Shown here: piece by piece, positions 25,086 through 34,340 of the stretch
Numbering within the stretch: the first letter of the stretch is position 1
How the letters are laid out: every line of letters starts with the position of its first letter
Assembly (NCBI GenBank): GCA_964482325.1
Contig: CAYZXD010000005.1
Location: 32,379 to 96,378 of the forward strand
Direction of reading: 5' to 3'
DNA from: CAYZJV01 sp964482325
Lineage (GTDB): Bacteria; Spirochaetota; Spirochaetia; Sphaerochaetales; Sphaerochaetaceae
Length of the DNA: 64,000 nt
The notes under the pieces: model-generated
Seen by the model: the letters and a program-made list of their open reading frames with translations, nothing else
Told to the model about the DNA's origin: nothing
Databases searched by the model: none
Made by a program: the position numbers and the translations under genes

Positions 25086-26858
25086 TCACATAGATTCCAA
25101 AAACGGTATTCCCACTAACGCATACGCATTGCGGAAAACCTGCAGAACCATAGAGACCAGCGTAACCCGTGCTTTTATCAGCGAGGCTGACGAAGCCTTG
25201 AGCACTGGATGGTCATGGTAATACCTGCTGAACAATCGAGAAAGTTCATAGAGATAGGCAGTTACCGCAGAAGGATTCAAATCCTGCCCGGCTTCCTGAA
25301 CAACCTCAGTAAACTGCGCAATTAATTTCACCAACTCCCGCTCTTCGGGCAACGCAAGGAGTGAACCGTCAAATGCAATCTGATCATGCTCGGGAGCCAT
25401 CTCCTGATATTTTCGCATCATACTGCTTATCCGCGCACCCATGTATTGCAAATAAGGACCGGTGTTCCCGCTGAAAGCAATGGATTCCGCCGGATTGAAT
25501 ACCATGTCCTTCATCGGATTGACCTGAAGGAGAAAATAGTTTAGTGCACCACGAGCGATAGATTCACTTGTGGATTGGACATCACCGACCTCGTCTTCCC
25601 GTCCCTTGTTGATAATCTCATCAGAAGCAAGCTGAGTCAGCTGAGCAAAGAGATCGTCAGCATCTACTACCGTTCCTTCTCTGCTTTTCATTTTCCCTTC
25701 TGGAAGGTTTACCATACCATAGGCAAGATGATGCAAATCACGAGCCCATGGATATCCGAGTTTATCGAGGACATAGAAAAGCACCTTAAAATGATAGGTC
25801 TGCTCACTGGCAACCACATAAATCAAAGAATCAAACGGCCAGTCGGAATGGCGGGAAACTGCAGTTCCCAGATCCTGAGTGAGATATAATGAGGTACCAT
25901 CTTTTCTCAACAGGACCTTTTTGTCGAGATTGATCTCGGCAAGATCGGCCCATACTGATCCATCGTCTTCCCGATAGAACGCCTGTTTGTTTAATCCGGA
26001 AAGTACTAAATCCTTCCCCAGTGTATAGGTTTCACTCTCATAATAGTAATGGTCAAATGATACTCCCGTTTTTTCATAGGTCTCACGCACCCCATCAAGT
26101 GTCCAGCTATTCATCAACTTCCATAGTTCAAGTACTTCGGGGTCCCCTTCTTCCCACTTTTTCAGCATCTGCTGTGCCTGTTCAGTGGCAGAGGGGTCTT
26201 CCTTTTCCCACTGGGCAAACCGGACATAGTATGCACCGACAAGATGATCACCTTTGATCCCTGCACTCTCGGGAGTTTCTCCATGACCAAACTTCTGATA
26301 CGCAAGCATTGATTTGCAGATATGGACTCCCCGGTTATTGATCAGATTCACTTTTCTGACTTCAGCGCCGTTTGCCTTAAGGATAGCGGAAATGCTCTCA
26401 CCAATACTATCATTGCGCAAATGTCCTAGATGCAGCGGTTTGTTAGTATTCGGACAACTGAATTCCACCATAATCCGTTTGCCTGATAATCGATCCGACC
26501 AGCCATACCGATCACCCTCCTGCTTGATACGATCACACACCTGTTCGGTAAACTGAGACATATCGACGCGAACATTTAAATAGGGTCCTGCGGCAAATAG
26601 TTCACCGCGCGGGATATCTTTTCTTGCACTGAGGCGATTGCAGAGTTCCTGTGCAAGTACCTGCGGAGCTTTCCTGAATACCTTTGCATACACAAAGAGG
26701 GGAAATGCAAGATCTCCCAGTTCAACTTTCGGTGGTTTCTGCACCACCAGAGGTCCCGCATCTACTACAGCTTCATCGGTCCCGAATATCTCAGCAGCAT
26801 AATGAGATAACTCATCAGTCACTATGGTCTTCCACGTATTTCGCAATTGTTCCATCAT
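25086..26858 (-). CDS. argS: Arginyl-tRNA synthetase
   Basis: Charges tRNA-Arg. I place the start at 26858 (MMEQLRNTW, 590 residues) because GGAG lies about ten bases upstream; the ATG at 26867 is only a few bases from it. Class I landmarks are FSCPNTNKPLHLGHLRN (HIGH), the degenerate KMSKS region MVNLPEGKMKSREGTVVDAD, usual in ArgS, and the C-terminal DALR anticodon domain with NTGPYLQYMGARISSM. Confidence 0.96.
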   Translation of the reverse strand: MMEQLRNTWKTIVTDELSHYAAEIFGTDEAVVDAGPLVVQKPPKVELGDLAFPLFVYAKVFRKAPQVLAQELCNRLSARKDIPRGELFAAGPYLNVRVDMSQFTEQVCDRIKQEGDRYGWSDRLSGKRIMVEFSCPNTNKPLHLGHLRNDSIGESISAILKANGAEVRKVNLINNRGVHICKSMLAYQKFGHGETPESAGIKGDHLVGAYYVRFAQWEKEDPSATEQAQQMLKKWEEGDPEVLELWKLMNSWTLDGVRETYEKTGVSFDHYYYESETYTLGKDLVLSGLNKQAFYREDDGSVWADLAEINLDKKVLLRKDGTSLYLTQDLGTAVSRHSDWPFDSLIYVVASEQTYHFKVLFYVLDKLGYPWARDLHHLAYGMVNLPEGKMKSREGTVVDADDLFAQLTQLASDEIINKGREDEVGDVQSTSESIARGALNYFLLQVNPMKDMVFNPAESIAFSGNTGPYLQYMGARISSMMRKYQEMAPEHDQIAFDGSLLALPEERELVKLIAQFTEVVQEAGQDLNPSAVTAYLYELSRLFSRYYHDHPVLKASSASLIKARVTLVSMVLQVFRNAYALVGIPFLESM

Positions 26859-26943
26859 AATAGGCATACTCCATCAACGCTCGTTGCGCATCGATGCTAC
26901 TATACGGAAATTCACACCTTTACTTCAAGAGTCCTGCCCCTTA

Positions 26944-26972
26944 TTGAGCAACCGTCTTCGTTGGTGTATGGT
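26944..26972 (+). promoter_or_regulatory. Possible promoter of cysE
   Basis: TTGAGC (26944-26949), 17 bases, TATGGT (26967-26972), with the cysE start 22 bases on. It lies in the gap divergent from argS. Confidence 0.45.
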
Positions 26973-26994
26973 TTTATCAGTCAGGGGGGGACGT

Positions 26995-27969
26995 ATGAAA
27001 GTACCAGACACAGGCTATACTCAGTACTTGGATGAGTACCTCGATAGTTTCGATCGATTCGGTCAGGCTAGTTTTATCAGTTTTCGTCCTATCCCGAGCA
27101 TGGCGGCAGCTGAGCATATCGTAGAAGAATTTCTTGAACTCCTTTTCCCGGGAAGAAGCGGCAAGCGGGTTATATCGACGGGACGCATACGGGAAATCGT
27201 GACTGAATTACTTCAGTCAATCGGAGAGACGCTAGAAAATCAAATGTATGTTGCATGGTACCACGAAAATCCGCTGCAGCTTGCTGACAATGAAACGCAA
27301 AGCTACCATGACCTTGCGCACAGAACCCTGATAAAACTGTTTAAAGCGTTACCGGCACTTCGGGTTATGATGAAGGAAGATGCGCAAAGTGCATTCGAAG
27401 GTGATCCTGCAGCAACCTCTATCAGAGAAACCATTATCAGCTACCCGAGTGTACGAGCCCTCACGATCCATCGGATTGCTCATTTTCTCTATGAAGAGAA
27501 AGTACCTCTGGTTCCCCGTATGCTGAGCGAGACGGTGCACAAACAGACCGGTATCGATATCCATCCCGGAGCAACCATCGGCCGATGTCTGTTTATCGAT
27601 CATGGAACGGGAGTGGTGATCGGAGAAACCACCGTGATCGGCAATCAGGTAAAAATTTATCAGGGAGTGACCCTAGGTGCATTAAGTTTTCCCAAGAATG
27701 CCTGCGGCAATCTCATTAGAGGAAGCAAACGACATCCCACATTGCATGACCGCGTCACCGTATATGCAAACGCTACCCTTCTCGGCGATATCACGGTAGG
27801 GGAAAATGCCATCATCGGATCAAACTGTTGGATACGACATGATGTGCCACCGAACACGCTCGTACAAAACGAAGAACCGACAAGCATCATGCGAGAGATC
27901 TCACCTAAACGGGCAGATCCCTCATGCGATACTAAATCGGGAAAGATCAGCGGTTATGAATCGAACTGA
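26995..27969 (+). CDS. cysE: Serine O-acetyltransferase
   Basis: Acetylates serine with acetyl-CoA, the first step to cysteine. The ATG at 26995 (MKVPDTGYTQY) follows a GGGGGGG tract, giving 324 residues. The N-terminal helical part runs to about 190, then a left-handed beta-helix begins at TGIDIHPGATIGRCLFIDHG, with VVIGETTVIGNQVKIYQGVTLGA and KRHPTLHDRVTVYANATLLG. The catalytic His is in IDHGTG. The N-terminal helical region is longer than in short EpsC/CysE enzymes. The 3' end overlaps the convergent araC-type gene by 23 bases. Confidence 0.93.
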   Translation: MKVPDTGYTQYLDEYLDSFDRFGQASFISFRPIPSMAAAEHIVEEFLELLFPGRSGKRVISTGRIREIVTELLQSIGETLENQMYVAWYHENPLQLADNETQSYHDLAHRTLIKLFKALPALRVMMKEDAQSAFEGDPAATSIRETIISYPSVRALTIHRIAHFLYEEKVPLVPRMLSETVHKQTGIDIHPGATIGRCLFIDHGTGVVIGETTVIGNQVKIYQGVTLGALSFPKNACGNLIRGSKRHPTLHDRVTVYANATLLGDITVGENAIIGSNCWIRHDVPPNTLVQNEEPTSIMREISPKRADPSCDTKSGKISGYESN

Positions 27970-28708
27970 TGTATTCTGACGGAGTTACTCCGGCATATCG
28001 CTTAAATACTTTGCTGAAGTAGTTGCTGTCATTGAATCCCAGCAGCTCGGCAATCTCTCTGATCGAGGTCTTACCATCTTCGAAGTACAGTTTTGCCAGT
28101 CCGATACGTTGTTTGCTCACGTAAGCAGGTATGGACATACCTGTCTCTTTTTTAAATTTTCGGGAAATGTGAGAAATGTGCGTATTATGCATCCTGCCCA
28201 GTTGTTCGATGCGCACGTCCTCCGTAAGATGAACGGTCAGATATGTGACAATCTTTTTAATCATCGGGCTGTAACTGTTGACTGAGAATTCAAGTACCGC
28301 ATGGGCATAATCGAGTGCAATCTGCGGATACAGCACCTCATTCAGGTAGTTAAGAGAAACCGCATTTTCAATCATCAGTGCATACTTATTTGCCAGACTA
28401 TGGAGATATAATGGTTGCACCCCACCTTGACGGGCCGAGAATCGACACAATGCATTAAGTGATACTAACTCATTTTTACAGCAGCGCAAGGCCACTGATG
28501 CGCTTTTATCTGCACAGCATACCAAATCGGGAAACAGTTTTTTACGCATTTCCAGAAGATCCTCAACTTTATACGGATTTCCCCATTTGACTGCGTGCAA
28601 TAATTCCTGTTCCATTTCATACCGTCGTTCAATCTGTACCATATTCATTGAATCCGGCATGAACCCTTCAGCACCCATCTGTTGATCCGAACTGGTTTTT
28701 TCTTCCAT
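27947..28708 (-). CDS. AraC-family transcriptional regulator
   Basis: The ATG at 28708 (MEEKTSSDQQMG) follows GGTGAGGAAT, giving 253 residues. The C-terminal ~100 residues hold two helix-turn-helix motifs, RIEQLGRMHNTHISHISRKF and TSIREIAELLGFNDSNYFSK, ending with the family pattern KRYAGVTPSEYI. The N-terminal part has no recognisable sugar-binding cupin; it contains several Cys and His (CCADKSASVALRCCKNE), which may matter for sensing. Target genes are unknown. It is convergent with cysE and shares its last 23 bases. Confidence 0.9.
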   Translation of the reverse strand: MEEKTSSDQQMGAEGFMPDSMNMVQIERRYEMEQELLHAVKWGNPYKVEDLLEMRKKLFPDLVCCADKSASVALRCCKNELVSLNALCRFSARQGGVQPLYLHSLANKYALMIENAVSLNYLNEVLYPQIALDYAHAVLEFSVNSYSPMIKKIVTYLTVHLTEDVRIEQLGRMHNTHISHISRKFKKETGMSIPAYVSKQRIGLAKLYFEDGKTSIREIAELLGFNDSNYFSKVFKRYAGVTPSEYISSIHNR

Positions 28709-28760
28709 ATTCCTCACCTTAAGTAAAAGAATAGCCATCTTTCGGCTGAAATGCAAGAAT

Positions 28761-30092
28761 TTAATGATGGATCACACTGACATATCTTCCGGAAAGATGC
28801 CCTGACTGCTTATCATAATTCAGTGCAATCCGGATCAGCGAGCCTCGTTGTACCGACTCCGGTACGTCGGAAACTGCTATTTTCAAGTAGTTCCCGGTCA
28901 ATCCAGAGCAGGTTCCATCCGATTTCTGTTCTACAATCATTTCAACCACAGTTCCCACCTGCCGGGACATATATCGATGAAACTGTATCGCAGAAAGTTC
29001 ACGAAGCTCCTTTGCGCGTACATCACGAAGACTCTCCGGAACCCGGTCCGAAGCGGTATACAGTGCCGTTTGCGGTCTTGGAGAAAAAGGGAAAACATGC
29101 AGTTGGCTGAGATCCATCTCCTTGATAAATCGAACCGTTTCGCCGAAGGCTTCATCTGTTTCTGCCGGTAATCCGGTAATGATATCGGCAGCTATGAAAG
29201 GATCTGATTTCACCTGACGAAGCCGTTCAATCACCGTGCGTACTTGCTGCATCGGGTACAGACGGTTTACCCGGTTGAGCACCAACTCAGATGCTGATTG
29301 CACCGGAATATGAAAGTGAGGTTGAACGCGGGGATCGCTGATGGCTTGTATCAGTTGTTCGTCAATGGTATCAGGTTCGAGCGAACTGAGACGAATACGC
29401 ATATGTGGCCCAAGCTCATCAAGCAGCCGCAGTAAGAGACCTCCAAGGCCCAGAGAATTACTCTGATATGCACTGATATTCACCCCGGTAAGCACCAGTT
29501 CTGTGAACCCCTGATCCTCAAGTGCCACCGATCGGCGTATGACTTCATCTGCATCCAGACTGCGCGCATCACCTCGGGCAATCGTGACACGACAATAGGC
29601 GCAGGCATTATCACACCCATCCTGAATCTTCAGAAATGCTCTGCTGTGAAAGGAAAACGTGGCAGCATCATAGGAAAATGAGCTGGACGATGGTGAGGGT
29701 TCATCGACAAAGGAGCGCACGGCATCCAGCAACGCAAATCCTGCAAGGTGACGTTCTACAAGGTACTTTGGAAGATTCAGCAATGCGGGTTTATCATCAA
29801 GTGATACGACCACTACCCGTGGATCAAGCTGTTCAAGAGCCTGTGCCTCCATCTGTGCATAGCAACCGGTCACCAGCACTACCGGCTGCGCTTTCCCCGA
29901 TGCATATTTTCGGATCATTCTCCGTGCTTTCTGTTCTGCCTTACTGGTTACGGTACAGGTATTGACCACACAGAGATCTGCAAGTTCATAATCTGTAACA
30001 ACAGAAAATCCCTCATGCTTGAATGCATCGGCAATAGCTTCGCTCTCACATTGATTTAACTTACACCCCAACGTATACATGAGCACATTCAT
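28761..30092 (-). CDS. mtaB: tRNA t6A37 methylthiotransferase (MtaB family)
   Basis: Radical SAM enzyme that adds a methylthio group to N6-threonylcarbamoyladenosine at tRNA position 37. The 443-residue protein has the N-terminal cluster cysteines in TLGCKLNQ, NTCTVTSKAEQ and TGCYAQ, the radical SAM motif IQDGCDNACAYCRV (CxxxCxxC), and a C-terminal TRAM-like domain. The TLGCKLNQ opening and the NTCTVT motif fit MtaB rather than MiaB or RimO. Confidence 0.9.
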   Translation of the reverse strand: MNVLMYTLGCKLNQCESEAIADAFKHEGFSVVTDYELADLCVVNTCTVTSKAEQKARRMIRKYASGKAQPVVLVTGCYAQMEAQALEQLDPRVVVVSLDDKPALLNLPKYLVERHLAGFALLDAVRSFVDEPSPSSSSFSYDAATFSFHSRAFLKIQDGCDNACAYCRVTIARGDARSLDADEVIRRSVALEDQGFTELVLTGVNISAYQSNSLGLGGLLLRLLDELGPHMRIRLSSLEPDTIDEQLIQAISDPRVQPHFHIPVQSASELVLNRVNRLYPMQQVRTVIERLRQVKSDPFIAADIITGLPAETDEAFGETVRFIKEMDLSQLHVFPFSPRPQTALYTASDRVPESLRDVRAKELRELSAIQFHRYMSRQVGTVVEMIVEQKSDGTCSGLTGNYLKIAVSDVPESVQRGSLIRIALNYDKQSGHLSGRYVSVIHH

Positions 30093-30844
30093 GATCGAAC
30101 AAGCTCCTTCAGTTCAACATCCTGTTTTGCCAACACTTGTAATACATCATCAATTGCCCGGGTCAGTTCACTGCGCATTTCATACGTATAGGGGTTGTAT
30201 CGCTGCAGATCATAGAACAATTGTACGGGATCGTTACAGGTCTGCTCCACGATGGAAAGGAGCTGTTTGTACCCGACGGTGGCAATATCGGTATCGGTCA
30301 GGTGCAATGCATCCAAAACCCGACCGACAAAGTGGGTGACTCCCTGTGAGTAGGCAGCTTCCCGATCATGCTGCTCGCAACTCATTTCCAACACACGCAG
30401 TTGAAGCGCACTGAAGAGCTCTTTCATCTGAAGAGCACGCTCTGCTGAACATCTGATCGGGTGAAAGACCAGGGGAAGTCCTGCAATACCGTTACTCCCT
30501 GAATCGGGTCCGAACATCGGATGCGTTGCGATGATATCCACAGATTCGGGCAGCAGTTCCTGCATCACTTGAGCTGGGTACATCTTCACAGAACAAGTAT
30601 CCATCACGAGTGTACCCGGTTTAAGCTGACCGGCAAACGATTGAAGTACTTCCCGAAATGAAGAGATTGCTACACAGAGAATAATCGTATCGCACGACAG
30701 CAACTCATCCCTGCTCACCAACTTTACCCCGGGTGGCAGCGACGATACCTGAGAACGGTTACATGCCAGTACCCTATGTACTTTTGCCAGTTCACCAGAA
30801 AAGAATGAACCGAATCTTCCCAATCCATACACACCAATATTCAT
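30089..30844 (-). CDS. Prephenate dehydrogenase family protein
   Basis: TyrA-type enzymes convert prephenate to 4-hydroxyphenylpyruvate for tyrosine synthesis. The 251-residue protein starts MNIGVYGLGRFGSFFSGELA (NAD(P)-binding fold), has VMDTCSVKMYP and IATHPMFGPDSG, the HPMFGP motif of the active site, and TGVTHFVGRVL-like helices later (YSQGVTHFVGRVLD). It lacks chorismate mutase and ACT domains. It overlaps mtaB by 4 bases. No other aromatic-pathway genes are nearby, so the exact substrate (prephenate or arogenate) is open. Confidence 0.85.
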   Translation of the reverse strand: MNIGVYGLGRFGSFFSGELAKVHRVLACNRSQVSSLPPGVKLVSRDELLSCDTIILCVAISSFREVLQSFAGQLKPGTLVMDTCSVKMYPAQVMQELLPESVDIIATHPMFGPDSGSNGIAGLPLVFHPIRCSAERALQMKELFSALQLRVLEMSCEQHDREAAYSQGVTHFVGRVLDALHLTDTDIATVGYKQLLSIVEQTCNDPVQLFYDLQRYNPYTYEMRSELTRAIDDVLQVLAKQDVELKELVRS

Positions 30845-30960
30845 GCGCGCATCGTATCATAGTTTACCGATTACAGACAATCGGCAAAGGGATTCAACTC
30901 AATCGCCCAATGTGGTATCCTTCTGGTGAATGGGAAAAATTCGTATTACAGGAGACAGAC

Positions 30961-31959
30961 ATGACATTTGCAGAAAAGATGAAGAAAAAGGCAATTCAGC
31001 TTCAGAAGAACCTGGTGTTGCCGGAGGGAACCGAACCACGGACGGTAGCGGCAGCACGCCGCATTGTTGATGAGAAACTGGCGGCACAGGTTACGTTGCT
31101 GGGAAAAACCGACGCTGTTATTTCCACTGCAGAAGAAGCTGGAGTTTCTCTTGAGGGCATACACGTGATCGATCCTGAAACGAGCGAAATGAGAGAAGCC
31201 TATGCCCATCACTACTGGGAACTGAGAAAGCATAAGGGGATGACCGAAGAGGAGGCTTATCAGCTGATCGGCGAACAGCTTAAATTCGGAGCCATGATGG
31301 TCAATCTGGGTGATGCAGATGCCATGGTTGCCGGAGCTGAAAATACGACTGGCAATGTCCTGGTAGCCTCATTTCAGATCATCAGAACCAAGCCGGGAAT
31401 CAAGAGTGCTTCATCCTGCTTTGTCATGGCAACTGATAAGACAGATCTCGGTGTGAACGGATCCTTTATTTTCAGTGATTGCGCAACGATACCTGACCCG
31501 ACCGCTGAACAGCTTGCAGAAATTGCAGAAGCTTCAGCCGAGTCTTGTAAGACATTCCTTGAAGTGGAACCTGCCGTTGCACTGTTATCCTACTCGACAA
31601 AAGGAAGCGCTAAGGGCCCCATGGTGGATAAAGTCACAGAGGCACTGAAAATCCTCCAGGAAAAACGACCCGACATTGCCTCGGATGGAGAATTGCAGCT
31701 TGATGCAGCAATCATTGAATCAGTTGGTCAAAGCAAGGCTCCCAATTCACCCATTGCGGGAAAGGCAAACGTACTCGTATTTCCCGATCTTCAAGCAGGT
31801 AATATTGGCTATAAGCTGGTACAACGACTCGCTGGCGCCGAGGCATTTGGTCCGATTCTGCAGGGATTTGCAAAACCGGTCAGTGATCTCTCCCGTGGAT
31901 GCAGTATTGAGGATATCGTAGTTACCAGTGCCATCACGCTCGCTCAGGCAGGAGCATAG
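30961..31959 (+). CDS. pta: Phosphate acetyltransferase
   Basis: Interconverts acetyl-CoA and acetyl phosphate, the step before acetate kinase in acetate fermentation. The ATG at 30961 (MTFAEKMKKKAIQLQ) follows AGGAGAC and gives 332 residues, the short single-domain form. Landmarks are LPEGTEPRTVAAARRIV, the acetyl-CoA/phosphate region GAENTTGNVLVASFQ, and near the end ANVLVFPDLQAGNIGYKL. No ackA gene is in the window. Confidence 0.95.
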   Translation: MTFAEKMKKKAIQLQKNLVLPEGTEPRTVAAARRIVDEKLAAQVTLLGKTDAVISTAEEAGVSLEGIHVIDPETSEMREAYAHHYWELRKHKGMTEEEAYQLIGEQLKFGAMMVNLGDADAMVAGAENTTGNVLVASFQIIRTKPGIKSASSCFVMATDKTDLGVNGSFIFSDCATIPDPTAEQLAEIAEASAESCKTFLEVEPAVALLSYSTKGSAKGPMVDKVTEALKILQEKRPDIASDGELQLDAAIIESVGQSKAPNSPIAGKANVLVFPDLQAGNIGYKLVQRLAGAEAFGPILQGFAKPVSDLSRGCSIEDIVVTSAITLAQAGA

Positions 31960-31967
31960 TATCATAA

Positions 31968-31995
31968 CTGCTGCGGCACCTCGGTGCTGCAGCTT
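31968..31995 (+). terminator. Probable terminator of pta
   Basis: A 10-base stem CTGCGGCACC/GGTGCTGCAG with one G:U pair lies 12 bases after the stop; the tight loop probably opens the innermost pair. The following tract is pyrimidine-rich but not a clean T run. Confidence 0.5.
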
Positions 31996-32064
31996 GCCTT
32001 CCTCTTTATACTTCACTACATTCAATACTCTGAGAAACTGTACATAAAGGCCTAAGGTACCCAT

Positions 32065-33468
32065 ATGGATTCCCGTTCGCATGCATCATTGATTGACTCC
32101 CCCCACTCTTCATCACGTGTAATCTGGGCTCTTGCATGGCCGGTTATCCTGGATCAGAGCTTTCACACCATGGTACAGTATGTTGATTCTGCCATGGTCG
32201 GCTCTCTTGGCGCAGTGGCTACTGCAGCAGTTGCAGCCAATTCTTCCACTATTTGGCTTGTAAACGGTATGATGTACGCATTTGGTGCAGCTTTTGCCGT
32301 TTTAGCTGCCCGCCAGATCGGAGCAAAAAACCACGAAGCAGTACACCACACGGTACGACAGGCTCTTCTGGCTGTCGTTGCCCTGGCAGTAGTGCTGACC
32401 ACCGTGATGCTGCGTATAGCTCCAGTGCTTCCTCTCTGGATCGGCGTCGAAGCGGCAGTCGCTCCCGATGCAATTATCTATATCCAATATGTGGCAGCGT
32501 CCTATCCCTTTATGATCCTGTTTATGTTCATGACAAACCTCATCCGAAGCAGCGGCGACACCCGCAGTCCGCTGATCAGTAATATCATCACCAATCTGGC
32601 AAATATTATCGGGAATTTCCTCCTGATATTCCCTACGCGTCAGGTGGTACTGCTCGGAAAAACGGTGACCATTCCAGGAGCCGGCATGGGGGTACAGGGA
32701 GCGGCTATCGCCACGGCGGGAGCGATGGTGCTCAGTTCACTGATTCTTTTCGGTGTTTTGATTTTCAAAGAGGGTCCGTTACGTACCCCGTTCCGAGGCG
32801 TTTCGTGGAAAGTCGACTGGAAACTACAGCGTCAGGTATTTCGGTTAGGCACTCCATTGGCCCTTGAACGGGCAACCTTATCAGTTGGACAGATCGTACT
32901 TACGGTACTCGTTACCCGGATCGGCACGGTCTCGCTGGCAGCCCATCACCTTGCTATTACCGCAGAGTCGGTAACCTACATGCCGGTGAGTGGATTTTCC
33001 ATGGCAGCCACCACACTCGTAGCCCAGTCTCTTGGAGCTGAAAAACGGGAAATGGCTCTTGATTTCGCAAAAAAATGTCTGCGATGGGGGATCATTCTGA
33101 TGAGTTCGACCGGGGTGCTGATGTTCATATTCTCTCATCAGTTGATGAGCTTTTTCACGCATGACCCTGCAGTTATTGCGCTCGGATCCAGAGTTTTGCG
33201 TATCGAAGCATTTGCTCAACCGTTCTTCGCCACCAGTATCGTCATCGGAGGAATTCTCCGTGGAGCGGGAGATACCCGATGGCCGTTTATCAACTCCTTG
33301 ATCGGTATGTGGATAGTCCGCCTGATCCCTGCATCAATTCTGATCATCGGCTTCAACTTCGGTCTTGAGGCTGCTTGGGGATGTATGGTAGCTGATCTTG
33401 TAGTTCGCGGCATGCTCAACTATCGTCGTTACCATCATAATCAGTGGACATATGCGTGGAAAGACTAA
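32065..33468 (+). CDS. MATE-family efflux transporter
   Basis: Na+- or H+-driven exporter of drugs or metabolites in the inner membrane. The 467-residue protein has 12 predicted helices in two homologous halves; the N-half opens IWALAWPVILDQSFHTMVQYVDSAMVGSLG and the C-half FRLGTPLALERATLSVGQIVL. NLIRSSGDTRSPLI and GILRGAGDTRWPFI are the paired SGDTR/GAGDTR motifs of the family. Its end overlaps rsmA by 4 bases. Substrate unknown. Confidence 0.92.
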   Translation: MDSRSHASLIDSPHSSSRVIWALAWPVILDQSFHTMVQYVDSAMVGSLGAVATAAVAANSSTIWLVNGMMYAFGAAFAVLAARQIGAKNHEAVHHTVRQALLAVVALAVVLTTVMLRIAPVLPLWIGVEAAVAPDAIIYIQYVAASYPFMILFMFMTNLIRSSGDTRSPLISNIITNLANIIGNFLLIFPTRQVVLLGKTVTIPGAGMGVQGAAIATAGAMVLSSLILFGVLIFKEGPLRTPFRGVSWKVDWKLQRQVFRLGTPLALERATLSVGQIVLTVLVTRIGTVSLAAHHLAITAESVTYMPVSGFSMAATTLVAQSLGAEKREMALDFAKKCLRWGIILMSSTGVLMFIFSHQLMSFFTHDPAVIALGSRVLRIEAFAQPFFATSIVIGGILRGAGDTRWPFINSLIGMWIVRLIPASILIIGFNFGLEAAWGCMVADLVVRGMLNYRRYHHNQWTYAWKD

Positions 33469-34340
33469 CCGATACCATGATGCAGCGCCTCTGCAATCGC
33501 TGCGATCGGTTCAATACCGAGATTTTCTGCCCGTTCCTGTTCACTGATACCCGATTTTGACAGAGCCTCGAGCATCATCTCCTTCGGATACCGATGAATC
33601 AGTTTACCACGCAGCAGATTATTTCGTATGGTTTTACGACGCTGAGTAAACAAATCAGCAGTAAGCTGCAGAAAAAGCGGCCGCAAGTGATCACTGATCA
33701 TCGGTTTATCCAGTTTCTGCATACTCACCACCGCAGAATCAACGTTCGGCGGGGGGAAAAATGATCCGGGACGAATAAGAAACGCTGTGGTTACGTCATA
33801 ATCAATCTGTGCAAGAATTGCCAGTGTTGACCACTGCTTTGAGCCCGGTTGCGCTGCCAACCGATCTGCCACCTCCTTTTGGAGGGTGAAGACCATACGT
33901 GTGGGATGACATTGAGATTCGAGAAACCGACCGATACAGATCGACCCAACGTTATAGGGAAGATTTCCACAAATGGCATCCGGAGTCCCCTCTTCATCAA
34001 ATTGGGATTTCCATGTTTTCAGTACATCGCCTTCCACCAAATGAAATCTGGGTTCGTCGACGCAGGCTCGGTTTCGAAGGATGGTGGAAAATCCATGATC
34101 TATCTCAAAGGCAGTAATCGTCACATGATACGGCAACAAGGCATGTGTGAGTGCACCGATTCCCGGCCCGATTTCCCAAATGTGTTCGTTCTCCTCTAAA
34201 TGCAACAGAGCAGCTATCCGTTCACGGGCTGAAGAGGAAATAAGAAAATTCTGTCCGAATTTCTTCGATAGCGCATAGCCATATTCACCAAGAAGATGTG
34301 TTATTGCCTGGGGGGAATCGTAGGGAAAATCCCACATCAT
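33465..34340 (-). CDS. rsmA: 16S rRNA adenine N6-dimethyltransferase (KsgA)
   Basis: Dimethylates two adjacent adenines in helix 45 of 16S rRNA. The start at 34340 (MMWDFPYDSPQAI, 291 residues) lies inside the comEC 3' end, a 56-base overlap; the ribosome-binding site GGAGG is rather distant, so the next ATG is possible too. Motifs are SKKFGQNFL, the SAM-binding WEIGPGIGALTHALL and catalytic GNLPYNVGS. Confidence 0.94.
   Translation of the reverse strand: MMWDFPYDSPQAITHLLGEYGYALSKKFGQNFLISSSARERIAALLHLEENEHIWEIGPGIGALTHALLPYHVTITAFEIDHGFSTILRNRACVDEPRFHLVEGDVLKTWKSQFDEEGTPDAICGNLPYNVGSICIGRFLESQCHPTRMVFTLQKEVADRLAAQPGSKQWSTLAILAQIDYDVTTAFLIRPGSFFPPPNVDSAVVSMQKLDKPMISDHLRPLFLQLTADLFTQRRKTIRNNLLRGKLIHRYPKEMMLEALSKSGISEQERAENLGIEPIAAIAEALHHGIG

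Noticed and set aside
30867..30884. Inverted repeat CCGATT-N6-AATCGG between the prephenate dehydrogenase gene and pta
   Set aside because: Could be an operator, but it does not overlap a convincing promoter and has no sister site; left as a note.
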